A stretch of DNA of 64,000 nucleotides, from assembly GCF_002810445.1 (NCBI RefSeq), contig NZ_NEXS01000003.1, positions 930,001 to 994,000 of the forward strand. The letters run 5' to 3'. Made by a program: the position numbers and the translations under genes. Positions 9,136 to 18,184 of this stretch are shown one piece after another; positions within the stretch are counted from its first letter, which is position 1, and each line of letters starts with the position of its first letter. Source of the DNA: Advenella sp. S44. GTDB lineage: Bacteria > Pseudomonadota > Gammaproteobacteria > Burkholderiales > Burkholderiaceae_B. Below the pieces are notes generated by a model. It saw only the letters and a program-made list of their open reading frames with translations. It made no database searches and was not told the DNA's origin.

Positions 9136-11078
9136 TGGCCGCGCATGAACAGACGGTCAAGGTCGTTCATGCTCCATTGAAACCACGTCGGTCGTCCGTG
9201 ATTGCACTGGTTGGCCCTTTCTGTTTGTTCCATCTGTCGCAGCAGGGCGTTCATTTCTTCAAGCGTGAGGCGCCGATTGGCGCGTACCGAACCATGGCAC
9301 GCCATTGTCGAGAGCAATTCGTTGCGCTGGCTGGTGAGCTGCTGCGAGTGACCCACCATATCCAGTTCCTTCAACACATTGAGAACCAGCGATTCAATAT
9401 CGCCGCCGGCCAGCAGGCTGGGCACGGAACGCACGGCCAGCGATTGCGGCCCGGTGGCGCTGATGGTCAGGCCGAGCGTGACCAGTTGTTCCTTATGGCT
9501 TTCCATCACGGCAATATCGCGTTCGGAACAATGAATCACATAAGGCACCAGCAACTCCTGCTGAGGCAACGCCTGTTGGTCGAGCAGGGTCTTGAGGCGT
9601 TCATAGACAACGCGCTCGTGAGCGGCATGCATATCGACCAGGATCAGTCCCCGGGCATTCTGGGCCAGAATATATATGCCGTGAAGTTGGCCCAGCGCCA
9701 TGCCCAGTGGATAGGGATCGGCCTCATCACCTGTGTCCGGCAGGCCGCTGCCAGCACTGGCGACGCCATTGGCGGCAGGCTGAAACGCGGTTGGGGAAGC
9801 TGTCCCGGGCATGGCAGGGTTGCGTTCTGATTCGTTCAGGTACTGTGGCGCAGATTCCAACGGCGAATAGAACTGTTTCCAGTGTTCTGTTGATTGTGGC
9901 GAAACGCTATGCAAATGCAGGGAGGGCTGATAGCCGGGGGTAACCCGGGTGGCCTGCCCGGCGTGTGCGCCGTCGATTGCCGTGTCGCCGACGCGCCCAT
10001 GATCTGAATTCTGCAACTCGTGGGCCTGTTCGGCTGGCGCCAGGCCCGCTGGCAGTCTGGCAGGCAGGGCATTGGCTGCCGCCGCTTCACCACCCACGCC
10101 TGCTAGGGCCTGCGTCAGCACCTGACCCACAAAGCGATGGATGGCGCCGCTATCGCGAAAGCGCACTTCATGTTTGGCCGGATGCACGTTCACATCCACG
10201 GCGGTGGGATCGATCTGCAAAAACAGAACATAGGCCGGCTGGCGGTCGCCATGCAACACATCGGCATAGGCGCTGCGGATGGCGTGGCTGACGGTGCGAT
10301 CACGTACGAATCGGCCATTGACATAAAGATACTGGCGATCGGCCCGGGCGCGTGCCGCATTGGGCAGCGTGATCAGGCCGCGCAGTCCGGCAGCAGGCAA
10401 TTGGGCATCCACAGGCAGTCCCGATTGCGTAAATTCGTTGCCCAGCACATCACGAATGCGTTGCAGCAAGTCTACCGGCATCCACTGCTTGTAGGCTTTG
10501 CCGTTGTGAAACAGGCGAAAGGCAACGGCTGGATTGGCAAGCGCAATGCGTTCTGCCACCGTCAGGCAATGCCCCAGTTCGGTGGGTTCCGACTTCAAAA
10601 ATTTGCGGCGCGCCGGGACAGCGTCAAAAAGCTGACGAATATCGATGGTGGTTCCAGTGGGGCCGGCAGCAGGGCTGATTTGCAATGCAGAACCGTCGAT
10701 CTGCCAGGCATGATCGTCGCTGTCGGTCCTGGAGGTGAGCGTCAGCCGGGCCACCGAGGCAATAGAGGCCAGGGCCTCACCACGAAAACCCATGGAGCTG
10801 ACCGCTTCCAGGTCTCCCAGGCTGTTGATTTTGCTGGTCGCGTGCCGGGTCAGCGCCAAGGTCAGTTCATTTTTCGGGATGCCGTGGCCATCGTCGGTAA
10901 TGCAAATGCGGCGAATGCCGCCACCGTCGAGCCGGATTTCGATACTGCGGGCGCCGGCATCCAGCGCATTTTCCAGTAATTCCTTCAGAACAGAGGCCGG
11001 ACGTTCAATGACCTCACCGGCCGCGATCTGGCTAATCAGCGTGTCGGGCAGGGGAGCGATATGGCGGCGGTCGGACAT
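9132..11078 (-). CDS. mutL: DNA mismatch repair protein MutL
   Basis: MutL links MutS mismatch recognition to strand incision. The product is 648 aa when started at the ATG at 11078 ([12 protein letters not shown]); a start 9 codons upstream is possible but less family-like. The GHKL ATPase motifs are visible: [14 protein letters not shown] and [13 protein letters not shown]. After a low-complexity Pro/Ser/Ala linker (about residues 330-440) comes the dimerisation domain. It contains [12 protein letters not shown], fitting the endonuclease motif DxHA(x)2E(x)4E, as well as ACHGSVR and CNHGRPTW. The enzyme is therefore predicted to be a nicking MutL, unlike the E. coli protein. Confidence 0.96.
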   Translation of the reverse strand: MSDRRHIAPLPDTLISQIAAGEVIERPASVLKELLENALDAGARSIEIRLDGGGIRRICITDDGHGIPKNELTLALTRHATSKINSLGDLEAVSSMGFRGEALASIASVARLTLTSRTDSDDHAWQIDGSALQISPAAGPTGTTIDIRQLFDAVPARRKFLKSEPTELGHCLTVAERIALANPAVAFRLFHNGKAYKQWMPVDLLQRIRDVLGNEFTQSGLPVDAQLPAAGLRGLITLPNAARARADRQYLYVNGRFVRDRTVSHAIRSAYADVLHGDRQPAYVLFLQIDPTAVDVNVHPAKHEVRFRDSGAIHRFVGQVLTQALAGVGGEAAAANALPARLPAGLAPAEQAHELQNSDHGRVGDTAIDGAHAGQATRVTPGYQPSLHLHSVSPQSTEHWKQFYSPLESAPQYLNESERNPAMPGTASPTAFQPAANGVASAGSGLPDTGDEADPYPLGMALGQLHGIYILAQNARGLILVDMHAAHERVVYERLKTLLDQQALPQQELLVPYVIHCSERDIAVMESHKEQLVTLGLTISATGPQSLAVRSVPSLLAGGDIESLVLNVLKELDMVGHSQQLTSQRNELLSTMACHGSVRANRRLTLEEMNALLRQMEQTERANQCNHGRPTWFQWSMNDLDRLFMRGQ

Positions 11079-11189
11079 GGAGGCAGCGTAAAGAGAGAAG
11101 GGCAATATTTCATTTTAGCGTGTTTGGCGATTGCCGTACACGCAAGTGATGCCGTGGCGGATCAGTGGCCGGGCGATGCCGTAAAGAAT

Positions 11190-11213
11190 AACGCCTCCGG
11201 ATCCGAAGGCGTT
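11190..11213 (-). terminator. Possible weak terminator hairpin between amiC and mutL
   Basis: The arms AACGCCT and AGGCGTT pair over 7 bp around an inner CGG/CCG helix. Read on the minus strand, the hairpin is followed by ATTCTTTA, only a weak U tract. It sits 48 nt after the amiC stop and 112 nt before the mutL start. It could lower read-through from amiC into mutL-miaA rather than stop it. Confidence 0.35.
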
Positions 11214-11260
11214 TTATGGACAATGGCGTGCCGGTGTTCCAGCAGGGTCCGGATGGGGCG

Positions 11261-12592
11261 TTAGCCGACTCTGGCCAGCGGCGGGTTGGTGGAGAAATAA
11301 TCGTTGACACCGGCGAAGATGGCTTTGGCAATCTGGCGCTGGTTGGCCGGACTGCGTAGGAAGTTTTCCTCTTGCGGGTTGCTGATAAAAGCCGTCTCTA
11401 CCAGAATGGAAGGAATATCCGGCGCCTTGAGCACCGCAAATCCGGCTTGTTCCACCTTGCGACTGTGAATGCCATTGATTTTGGCCAGCGAACCCAGCAC
11501 ACGGTGCCCGATTTTCAGGGAATCGTTGATTTGCGCGGTGGTCGACATATCCAGCAGGACACTGGCCGTCTGCCTATCGTGTGCGCCAATGTCCAGGCCG
11601 CCAATCAAATCGGCTGCGTTCTCTTTCTTCGCAAGCCAGCGGGCAGCAGCGCTGGATGCGCCATTGCGGGAAAGGGCAAATACCGATGTGCCACGCGCCG
11701 CACGGTTGCTGAACGCATCGGCATGGATTGAGACGAACAGGTCGGCTTTCACCCGACGTGCCTTCTGCACGCGCACATGCAGCGGAACAAAGAAATCGGC
11801 ATCACGCGTCATATAGGCACGCATGTTCGGCTGGGAATTAATCACGTCGCGCAACTGCCGCCCGATGGCCAGCACAATGTCTTTTTCTCGCGTGCCGCGT
11901 CCGCCAATAGCACCAGGATCTTCGCCGCCATGGCCGGGATCGATGGCGACCAGAATCGGACGGTTGGGATTGGCGCGCGAGGGTTGGCGGCCCGCCGTGG
12001 TAGGGTCGACCTGACCGCTGACGGAGGGAACCGGTGCACTGCTGTTGTTCTGCGCCAGGTTATCCAGTACCTGGGCCAGTGGATCGTTGTCCAGATCCCT
12101 GGCCAGCGCCATGATCGGGTCCTTGGCAACTTTGGGATACAAATCCAGCACTAATCGATACTGGTAGTCGCCTACCGGCTTCAATGTAAACACCTGGGGA
12201 GCGATGGCCTGTTTCAGGTCAAATACCAGGCGAACCACATCAGCTCGATTCTGTGCCACGCGCACTGCGGCAATGTAGGGATCGTTGGGGCGGATCTTGG
12301 AAATAAGAGAATTGAGCGCCTGACTGATGGTCAGGCCCTGGATGTCCACCACCAGCCGGTTGGGGTCGCCCAGCATGAAATGTTCGGCCCGCAGTGGTGC
12401 GTTCAGCTCCAGCGTAACGCGGGTATATTCGTCTGCGGGCCACGTACGCACTGCCAGGATCTGACCACCGGCAGCAGAAGCGACTTTTGAAATGACGGGC
12501 AGAGACAGTAACGTGGCCGACGCACCAAGGATGCGCCGACGGGTTATGGTTCGCCTGTTGGCATTTTCCTGTGAATGAGCTTTGTTATCCAT
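11261..12592 (-). CDS. amiC: N-acetylmuramoyl-L-alanine amidase, Tat-exported (AmiC-type)
   Basis: This periplasmic zinc amidase cleaves septal peptidoglycan between MurNAc and L-Ala during daughter-cell separation. It is 443 aa. The N-terminus has a twin-arginine signal (TRRRILGASATLLSLPV). An AMIN domain follows (about residues 45-150), which targets the septum. The Amidase_3 catalytic domain (from about 215) has IDPGHGGEDPGA, the metal-ligand region SIHADAFSN, and VETAFISNPQEE near the C-terminus. The ATG at 12592 lies inside the end of tsaE (49-nt overlap), with AAGGG 6 nt upstream as ribosome-binding site. Confidence 0.95.
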   Translation of the reverse strand: MDNKAHSQENANRRTITRRRILGASATLLSLPVISKVASAAGGQILAVRTWPADEYTRVTLELNAPLRAEHFMLGDPNRLVVDIQGLTISQALNSLISKIRPNDPYIAAVRVAQNRADVVRLVFDLKQAIAPQVFTLKPVGDYQYRLVLDLYPKVAKDPIMALARDLDNDPLAQVLDNLAQNNSSAPVPSVSGQVDPTTAGRQPSRANPNRPILVAIDPGHGGEDPGAIGGRGTREKDIVLAIGRQLRDVINSQPNMRAYMTRDADFFVPLHVRVQKARRVKADLFVSIHADAFSNRAARGTSVFALSRNGASSAAARWLAKKENAADLIGGLDIGAHDRQTASVLLDMSTTAQINDSLKIGHRVLGSLAKINGIHSRKVEQAGFAVLKAPDIPSILVETAFISNPQEENFLRSPANQRQIAKAIFAGVNDYFSTNPPLARVG

Positions 12593-13104
12593 GTCTTGCC
12601 CTTTTCCGAAAAAGCGTTAAATTGTGCCGTTCTTCCAGCCGATTCGTATATTAGGTTCAGTTCAAGGTCGGGCATGGGTAGCCCGGGTCCTGCTTTGTCT
12701 GCCCACTCAATAAATACAATTGCGTCTTCGCCCAGATTTTCACGAAAACCGGCTTCATGCCATTCTTCGGTATCGGTAAATCTATAAAAATCAAAGTGAT
12801 ACAAGTATAAACTAGAAACTTTATAGGTTTCAAGCAAAGTATAGGTTGGGCTCTTAATTCGTCCTTTGACGCCCATGGCCCTTAAAAAATGTCGGACAAA
12901 GGTGGTTTTGCCTGCTCCCAGATCACCTTTCAGATAGATTTTTGCACCCGCATCCGTGCCCGGTGTTTTTTCGTAACTATTTGAAAAGTAATGAGAAAGG
13001 ATGTCGGAAAGCGCCTTTGCCAACTGCTCTGTTGCGGCCTCTTGCGGCAGAAACAGGGAGGTGGTTGCCAGGGGTTGTGATCGGGTGTTTTTTGCGTCGG
13101 ACAT
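12544..13104 (-). CDS. tsaE: tRNA threonylcarbamoyladenosine biosynthesis ATPase TsaE
   Basis: TsaE is the P-loop ATPase that works with TsaB and TsaD to make t6A37 in tRNAs that read ANN codons. It is 186 aa, about 30 longer than E. coli TsaE because of an N-terminal extension. Motifs are Walker A GDLGAGKTTFV, SPTYTLLETY, HFDFYRFTDTEEWHEAGF and the Walker B-like VFIEWADKAG. The tsaE-amiC-mutL-miaA gene order matches that of enterobacteria. No other tsa gene is in the window. Confidence 0.94.
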   Translation of the reverse strand: MSDAKNTRSQPLATTSLFLPQEAATEQLAKALSDILSHYFSNSYEKTPGTDAGAKIYLKGDLGAGKTTFVRHFLRAMGVKGRIKSPTYTLLETYKVSSLYLYHFDFYRFTDTEEWHEAGFRENLGEDAIVFIEWADKAGPGLPMPDLELNLIYESAGRTAQFNAFSEKGKTWITKLIHRKMPTGEP

Positions 13105-13201
13105 GGAATTTACGGGGTTCCGAAAAAAGAAACATAATGTAAATTATAAGGAATCTACCGGAACTGCCTAAAATAAATGGAGATTTATAAAATTGTCGTG
13201 G

Positions 13202-14107
13202 TTAATTTGCCAATTTCTCGCCGATAAACAGCCACAGGGGTAAGGTGAACACCGCCAGTATGGTTCCGACAGAAATCGCCGTGGCGACACAGCGGCCGTC
13301 GCCGCCCATGCGGGCAGCCAAAATATAGGCGGCCGAAGCAGGCGGCAAAGCGGCAAACAGCACAAGAATATGGGTTTCCAGGGGGGACAGGGCCAGCAGG
13401 AAGGCAAATATCAGGGCGAAGACCGGCATCATCATCAGTCGAATTCCCAGAATCCAGGAAATGACTGCGCGATCCTGACTGCCGCCCTCCAGTGAAAGGC
13501 TGGCGCCAACGCATAGCAAGCCTAGCGGGATGGCGCTGTTACCCATTTTGGACAGCGTCACGTTCACGGTGTCTGCCAGCCCAATGCCTGAAAAATTGAG
13601 TATCAGACCGACCAGCGTGGCAAGTACCAAGGGGTTTTTAAGCACCTCCAGCCACACATTCGAGCCCTGGAAGCGGGCCAGGGATTTGACCGCCAGGATG
13701 TTGACAATAGGCACCGAGAATCCAACGAGCACCGCCATAATCGCTTGTCCTTCACTGCCCGCGAGTGCGGCAGCCAGCGAAAATCCGATATAGGTATTGA
13801 AACGATAGGCGCATTGTGCCAGCGAGGCAAGCGCAATGGCACGTGGCTTCAGAAGCGGGCGGGCCAGCCAGGCGGCCAGATAGCCTGCAAGGGCAAGCAA
13901 AATAGAGACTACGAGCAGCCGGCCGGCGGAGCTGGCGGAAATCGGGGTGAAGGCAATAGACTGAACCAGCAGGGCGGGAAACAGAATGTAGTAAACCAGT
14001 CTTTCGGTATTGCTGAAAAACTCCCGGGAAAACTTCAGCTTGTGAAGCAGAACCCAGCCCAGCGCGACAATAAGACAATCTGGGATGACGAGCAGGGCAA
14101 TATGCAT
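13202..14107 (-). CDS. AEC family transporter (auxin efflux carrier-like)
   Basis: This 301-aa integral membrane protein has about ten hydrophobic segments arranged as two 5-TM halves, the fold of the AEC (PIN-related) family. Characteristic stretches are YYILFPALLVQSIAF in the first half and PLGLLCVGASLSLEGG in the second. Bacterial members move small organic anions such as malate or malonate; no substrate can be assigned here. It diverges from xerD, leaving 104 nt for both promoters. The stop lies 97 nt before tsaE. Confidence 0.85.
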   Translation of the reverse strand: MHIALLVIPDCLIVALGWVLLHKLKFSREFFSNTERLVYYILFPALLVQSIAFTPISASSAGRLLVVSILLALAGYLAAWLARPLLKPRAIALASLAQCAYRFNTYIGFSLAAALAGSEGQAIMAVLVGFSVPIVNILAVKSLARFQGSNVWLEVLKNPLVLATLVGLILNFSGIGLADTVNVTLSKMGNSAIPLGLLCVGASLSLEGGSQDRAVISWILGIRLMMMPVFALIFAFLLALSPLETHILVLFAALPPASAAYILAARMGGDGRCVATAISVGTILAVFTLPLWLFIGEKLAN

Positions 14108-14211
14108 GGGAAAAATCGTATTTGAATGGGCAGATTTAGGCTAGAATCAAATCATAGTTCAGAAAACACCGGCAGTTTGCCATTATCATTTTTTGTTGTG
14201 AATAAATAACC

Positions 14212-15129
14212 ATGACAGACCCGGAAGTTGCGCCTGCTCACCAGCAGGACATTGATCCTTTTATAGACGCCTTGTGGCTGGAAGATGGGCTATCGCAGAA
14301 TACGCTGTCGGCCTACCGCCAGGACCTGAAGGGCCTGGCCGATTTTCTGGCAAAGCAAAAGCCCCCCAAAACCCTGTTGCAAACCGCCCGTGAAGATATT
14401 GAATCCTGGTTTGCCGCCAGGCACGCCAGCACCAAAGCGACCACTGCCAATCGCCGACTGGCTACGCTCAAGCGTTACTTTGCCTGGGCAATTCGCAGCC
14501 ATCAGATCAGCGAAGATCCTTGTCTGACCCTGCATTCAGCTCGCCAGCCGGCCAGATTTCCCAAAACCATGAGCGAGCAGCAGGTGGACCAATTGCTGGA
14601 GGCGCCCAATACCCGCGAGGCCCTGGGCCTGCGTGATCGCGCCATGCTGGAGACGCTGTACGCTTCAGGCTTGCGCGTGACCGAACTGGTCAGCCTCAAG
14701 GTGTTGCATTTGAGTCTGAATGAGAACGTGGTCAGGGTTGTCATGGGCAAAGGCGGCAAGGATCGTCTGGTGCCGGTGGGCGCGCAAGCCGCTTATTGGC
14801 TCGAGCGGTATCTGAAAGAGGCACGCCCCGGCCTGCTGGGCCAGCGTCAGTCTGACGATTTATTTCTGACGCGGCGCGCTACGGGCATGACGCGACAGGC
14901 ATTCTGGCAACTGATCAAAAAATATGCGCTGCAGGCAGATATTCATATACCGCTGTCCCCGCACACGCTGCGCCACGCTTTTGCCACCCATCTGCTGAAT
15001 CATGGCGCGGACTTGCGTGTTGTGCAACTGCTGCTGGGGCATGCTGATATTTCAACGACGCAAATCTATACCCATGTGGCACGTGAACGACTCAAGCAAC
15101 TGCACGCGCAACACCATCCGCGGGCCTGA
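14212..15129 (+). CDS. xerD: Site-specific tyrosine recombinase XerD
   Basis: XerD resolves chromosome dimers at dif together with XerC under FtsK control. The protein is 305 aa. The N-terminal SAM-like core-binding domain (about 15-100) contains LSQNTLSAYRQDLK. The catalytic domain follows, with Arg in ASGLRVTELV, HTLRHAFATHLL, LLLGHADI and the tyrosine in TTQIYTHV. The full R-K-H-R-H-Y set appears present. XerD rather than XerC is chosen from overall length and from the RVVQLLLGHADISTTQIYTHV region. No xerC or dif-like site was found in the window. Confidence 0.93.
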   Translation: MTDPEVAPAHQQDIDPFIDALWLEDGLSQNTLSAYRQDLKGLADFLAKQKPPKTLLQTAREDIESWFAARHASTKATTANRRLATLKRYFAWAIRSHQISEDPCLTLHSARQPARFPKTMSEQQVDQLLEAPNTREALGLRDRAMLETLYASGLRVTELVSLKVLHLSLNENVVRVVMGKGGKDRLVPVGAQAAYWLERYLKEARPGLLGQRQSDDLFLTRRATGMTRQAFWQLIKKYALQADIHIPLSPHTLRHAFATHLLNHGADLRVVQLLLGHADISTTQIYTHVARERLKQLHAQHHPRA

Positions 15130-15196
15130 ACTCTACACCGGCAGTTGCAGTAGAATAAGCGATTTGAACAGTCACGCTGCCAGTCAGTGAACAGAT

Positions 15197-15721
15197 ATGA
15201 GCGCCAGCAAACATGTATCGGAAACACCCGCCACCCAAATGTTGAAAAAGCATAAAGTGGTCTATAGCGAGCATACTTACAATTATATTGAGCATGGTGG
15301 TTCTAACGAGGCGGCAAGGCAGTTGGGCGTGGATCCGCACGCGGTGGTCAAAACGCTGATTCTTGAAGATGACCGTGCCAAACCACAAGTTGTGCTTATG
15401 CATGGCGATTGCGAAGTGTCGATGAAAAACCTGGCCCGCCAGGCCAACGCCAAAAAAATGCAACCATGCCAGCCGGCAGTGGCCTGCCGGCACTCAGGCT
15501 ACCAGATCGGTGGCACATCGCCTTTTGGAACGCGCAAGCGTATGCCGGTATTTGTAGAGCAAAGCGTACTGGCACTGCCAAAAATCTACATCAACGGCGG
15601 GCGGCGCGGGTATTTGATAGGGATTGACCCCAAGGTGCTGGTGACGCTGTTGCAGGCTCATCCGGTGAATGTAGCCAATGAGGCTCGCCACAACGGCTCT
15701 GCCTGTGCCGAGCATTCGTAA
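15197..15721 (+). CDS. ybaK: Cys-tRNA(Pro)/aminoacyl-tRNA deacylase, YbaK/EbsC family
   Basis: This is a 174-aa trans-editing enzyme that hydrolyses mischarged Cys-tRNA(Pro) or related aminoacyl-tRNAs. It shows the YbaK core: an AARQLGVDPHAVVKTLI stretch, the catalytic Lys region, GGTSPFGTRKRMPVFVE, and IYINGGRRGYLIGIDP. It lies 67 nt after xerD and may share its transcript. Downstream, inverted 7-bp arms (15765-15771 and 15791-15797) are followed by TTTA and could form a weak terminator in the convergent gap. Confidence 0.93.
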   Translation: MSASKHVSETPATQMLKKHKVVYSEHTYNYIEHGGSNEAARQLGVDPHAVVKTLILEDDRAKPQVVLMHGDCEVSMKNLARQANAKKMQPCQPAVACRHSGYQIGGTSPFGTRKRMPVFVEQSVLALPKIYINGGRRGYLIGIDPKVLVTLLQAHPVNVANEARHNGSACAEHS

Positions 15722-15801
15722 ATAACAGCATGGTTGGGGAACATAGCGATATTGGCGTGGAACCACTCGCGATATGGCTCAGCTAGGGGGCGCGAGTTTA
15801 A

Positions 15802-16026
15802 TCAATGGGACCGAACGACTGACCGGGCCTCGATTTCGTTCCAGAACGACTTGCCGCAGATTTTGCAGCGGTCTTCGTAGCTGGGATCGCACAGGATTTC
15901 GCTAATCTCACGGGCATCGGGGTACGATTGCGCAACGTCGGTCGAGCACTCATCGCAGACTAGTACATTCAGGTAATAATCTTCGTGATCTGGTTCTCTG
16001 CGCTTTCGGATGGCATAACGTTTCAT
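15802..16026 (-). CDS. Small zinc-ribbon-like protein of unknown function
   Basis: This is a 74-aa protein, taking the ATG at 16026 (MKRYAIRKRREPDHEDYY) rather than the start 7 codons upstream. Two CxxC pairs, VCDECS and RCKICG, are 36 residues apart and would form a four-cysteine zinc site. The N-terminus is very basic and the middle is acidic. The function is unknown; such proteins may bind nucleic acid or another protein. It is monocistronic and converges on ybaK. Confidence 0.72.
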   Translation of the reverse strand: MKRYAIRKRREPDHEDYYLNVLVCDECSTDVAQSYPDAREISEILCDPSYEDRCKICGKSFWNEIEARSVVRSH

Positions 16027-16047
16027 GACAGTGTCCGGGCTGATCAT

Positions 16048-16374
16048 AACGACAGATGACAGAGTAATACACCGAACGATATTGGCTTGAAAAGCCGGGT
16101 TTATACTAGGTGTGGGTATTTTGAAATACAGCCAATCGATAGCGGTGGGCGCCCAGACAACTGAAATTGACGGTGTCGCTTACCGGACTTTTGGTTCTAG
16201 CCGTTGTCGCGCGTACGCAAAATTAGACTGGCTATAGGCGAAATGTTGCGGCACAGGGCATGCCATTTGCCTGTCAGATTTGGCAGGGCGGCCATTTTTT
16301 ATTGGTCTTTTTTATGGTCCCCAGATCCATTGCTATCCTGAATTGACATATAATGCTTGCTGTTTTTAGCCGTT
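16048..16374. other. Intergenic region upstream of tRNA-Arg
   Basis: This 327-bp stretch has no credible reading frame on either strand. It holds the probable promoter of the tRNA near its right end and a short GGCTT/AAGCC hairpin at 16084-16096. Nothing else was recognised. Confidence 0.6.
16349..16354 (+). promoter_or_regulatory. Probable -10 element of the tRNA-Arg promoter
   Basis: A consensus TATAAT lies 20 nt before the tRNA 5' end, giving a leader of about 14 nt. A perfect TTGACA directly abuts it on the left and cannot serve as its -35; the hexamer at the proper distance is a poor TCCATT (16326-16331). Confidence 0.5.
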
Positions 16375-16449
16375 CTCGCCGTAGTTAAATGGATATAACC
16401 GACCCCTCCTAAGGGCCAATTACAGGTTCGATTCCTGTCGGCGAGGCCA
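16375..16449 (+). tRNA. tRNA-Arg (anticodon CCU)
   Basis: The cloverleaf folds by eye. The acceptor arm 16375-16381 pairs fully with 16439-16445, the discriminator is G16446, and CCA is encoded at 16447-16449. The D stem is GTTA/TAAC, and the T arm ACAGG-TTCGATT-CCTGT is perfect. The anticodon loop CTCCTAA places CCT at 16408-16410, which reads AGG codons. The body is close to E. coli tRNA-Arg(CCU). One oddity is an apposed A16402 and C16416 (positions 28 and 42) in the anticodon stem. Confidence 0.95.
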
Positions 16450-16688
16450 GCACTCGGCTATACACCATAACCGGAGGATGGGCATTCACCAAACTCGATT
16501 AATCCCTGCCTTCCAACCGCATTGCGCTAATACTTGCAAGCGGTAATTATCAGCGCTGATTATTTCCAGCTCCATACACGGGCTTTGGATTAAATCAAAA
16601 CAATCGGGCCATTCTTTGCGCGGTCTTGCAGACAAGGCCGGTGCCATGCCTTAAAATAGAGTAACGCTAATTACCCAAAGGATGGCAT

Positions 16689-16832
16689 ATGAACAACGAT
16701 ACCGATTTTGACACCGTGCTGGATAATATTGATTTTGATGCAATAGAAAAGAAAAATGCCGAGCTGATCAAAAAAATGGATGAAAACTTGCCCGAAGCCG
16801 ACGACGACTGCGGAGATGCCTGCAAGATTTAG
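16689..16832 (+). CDS. Small acidic protein of unknown function (47 aa)
   Basis: ATG at 16689 opens a 47-codon frame preceded by AAAGGA 6 nt upstream, a good ribosome-binding site. The product is rich in Asp and Glu (MNNDTDFDTVLDNIDFDAI), has a central Lys-rich helix, and ends EADDDCGDACKI with two cysteines. No signal peptide or membrane segment is visible. A large hairpin with a U tract follows at 16872-16925, so the gene looks like a self-contained unit. The function is not recognised. The start, ribosome-binding site and terminator make a real gene more likely than chance. Confidence 0.6.
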   Translation: MNNDTDFDTVLDNIDFDAIEKKNAELIKKMDENLPEADDDCGDACKI

Positions 16833-16871
16833 GCGTTTTGAAGGTCATCGAAATGACCGACGTCAGCAATG

Positions 16872-16925
16872 AACTGCACCGCAAAAGAGGAACGGAGAAA
16901 CCGACCTCCGGAGGTGCAGTTTTTT
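16872..16925 (+). terminator. Branched terminator after the 47-aa gene
   Basis: AACTGCACC (16872-16880) pairs perfectly with GGTGCAGTT (16913-16921), enclosing an inner CGGAG/CTCCG hairpin, and is followed by four to five T. It fits an intrinsic terminator for the small upstream gene. Confidence 0.6.
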
Positions 16926-16994
16926 ATGGCATCATTGCTTATGCCATATTGCATCGGTCATATTAAGATTAACGACCTGACAGTGCGCCGACGA

Positions 16995-17312
16995 TTAAAG
17001 GCCTATTATGACGCCGGCCCCAATAATGACCAGCACCAGCGCCGCAATCGCGGTATAGAGGTAGTCGCGTGCGTGCGCGAACATTACCAGCATGAGCGCC
17101 ACACGAATAATCGGCAGCAGCACAAAAATCACCACACCAATCCTGATCAGGGCGTAGCCTGCTAGTGACAGTGCTGGAGTGACGCCTATCTGCGCCAGGG
17201 CGCCGAGGATAATGCCAGTCATAATCACCGCCGAGGCGATCAACGTGCCATACCATAGCAGGCCGGCAATAATGCCGTCGTGGCGGTTCGGTTTGCTGCT
17301 CAATGGATTCAT
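16995..17312 (-). CDS. DUF1634 family membrane protein
   Basis: This is a 105-aa protein with three hydrophobic segments (WYGTLIASAVIMTGIILG, YALIRIGVVIFVLLPIIRV and the C-terminal TAIAALVLVIIGAGVII). The DUF1634 family is typically encoded next to TSUP/TauE exporters, as here. The start is placed at ATG 17312, which forms an ATGA overlap with the exporter stop and has GGGGGACAGG upstream. The upstream TTG at 17327 is less likely. It probably works with the exporter, but its role is unknown. Confidence 0.82.
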   Translation of the reverse strand: MNPLSSKPNRHDGIIAGLLWYGTLIASAVIMTGIILGALAQIGVTPALSLAGYALIRIGVVIFVLLPIIRVALMLVMFAHARDYLYTAIAALVLVIIGAGVIIGL

Positions 17313-18169
17313 GAGCCTGTCCCCCAAAGGTGAATGCCCAGCGCGCTTAGCGTCATTTGGATTGCAAGTGCAATAAGAATGACAGCGAACAGAATGCGCA
17401 GCTTATCGGCGGGCATGCCCATCAGCAGGCGGGCACCGGCCAATGCCCCGACAACGGAACCGAGCGCGACAGGGCCGGCGATGTTCATGTCGATGTCGCC
17501 GCGGACCAGATAGGCGCCGCCACTGGCCGCTGCAGTCACCCCTATCATAAAGTTGGAGGTTGCCGATGACACTTTTATGGGGAGTCGCAAAGCAGTGTCC
17601 ATTGCCGGTATTTTCAGTACGCCCGAGCCAATGCCCAGCAGGGCAGAGATAACCCCGGCGGCGTACATCAGGAAAAGTCCCAAGGGAACCCGGGTGACCT
17701 GATAGGCTACCTCCCTGCCCAGTTGGCGATCAGGGAAAGTGGAATGCAAGCGCAGCCGACTTGCCCAGCTTTGTGGGTCGGATGTAAAGGCCAGTGTCGG
17801 ATCGCGCCGCCGGGCCATCATTTGCTGGGCTGACAGAACCAGAATGACGGCGAAAAGTCCATAGAGGACGGGCGTTGGAATAACACCGATCAACAGCACT
17901 CCCGTGATTGCGCCAAGCGTGGTCGCCGTCTCCAGGACAATCGCAAGCCTGATGTTGGTCAGGCGCCCTTTAAGAAACGGGGCGGCGCTGCCACAGGAAC
18001 AGGCAATGACAGACACAATACTTGCCGCGATGGCCACATGAATGTCTACGCCAAACGCGATAATGAGGATGGGTACAATAAAAATGCCGCTTGCCATTCC
18101 AAGCATGCCTCCGAGCATGCTGGCGCCAAAAGCGGCTGCAAATAACCAGAACAGGGTTGTGATATCCAT
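17309..18169 (-). CDS. Sulfite exporter TauE/SafE (TSUP) family permease
   Basis: This 286-aa membrane protein has about eight hydrophobic segments and the TSUP repeats GGMLGMASGIFIVPILI near the N-terminus and SALLGIGSGVLKIPAMD in the second half. TSUP members export sulfite, sulfonates or sulfoacetate, or take up organic anions; the substrate is not determined here. It is translationally coupled to the DUF1634 gene. It lies 15 nt below a GntR gene on the same strand, so the three genes form one likely operon and the regulator probably senses the transported ligand or its precursor. Confidence 0.86.
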   Translation of the reverse strand: MDITTLFWLFAAAFGASMLGGMLGMASGIFIVPILIIAFGVDIHVAIAASIVSVIACSCGSAAPFLKGRLTNIRLAIVLETATTLGAITGVLLIGVIPTPVLYGLFAVILVLSAQQMMARRRDPTLAFTSDPQSWASRLRLHSTFPDRQLGREVAYQVTRVPLGLFLMYAAGVISALLGIGSGVLKIPAMDTALRLPIKVSSATSNFMIGVTAAASGGAYLVRGDIDMNIAGPVALGSVVGALAGARLLMGMPADKLRILFAVILIALAIQMTLSALGIHLWGTGS

Positions 18170-18184
18170 GCTTTTGTTCCCCAG

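Noticed and set aside
14212-15129. Phage or island integrase
   Set aside because: Sequence and size fit the housekeeping XerD recombinase, and no attachment sites or mobile genes surround it.
16375-16449. Integration site of a genomic island
   Set aside because: tRNA-Arg(CCU) genes are frequent targets, but no integrase or direct repeat of the tRNA 3' end was found downstream in this window.
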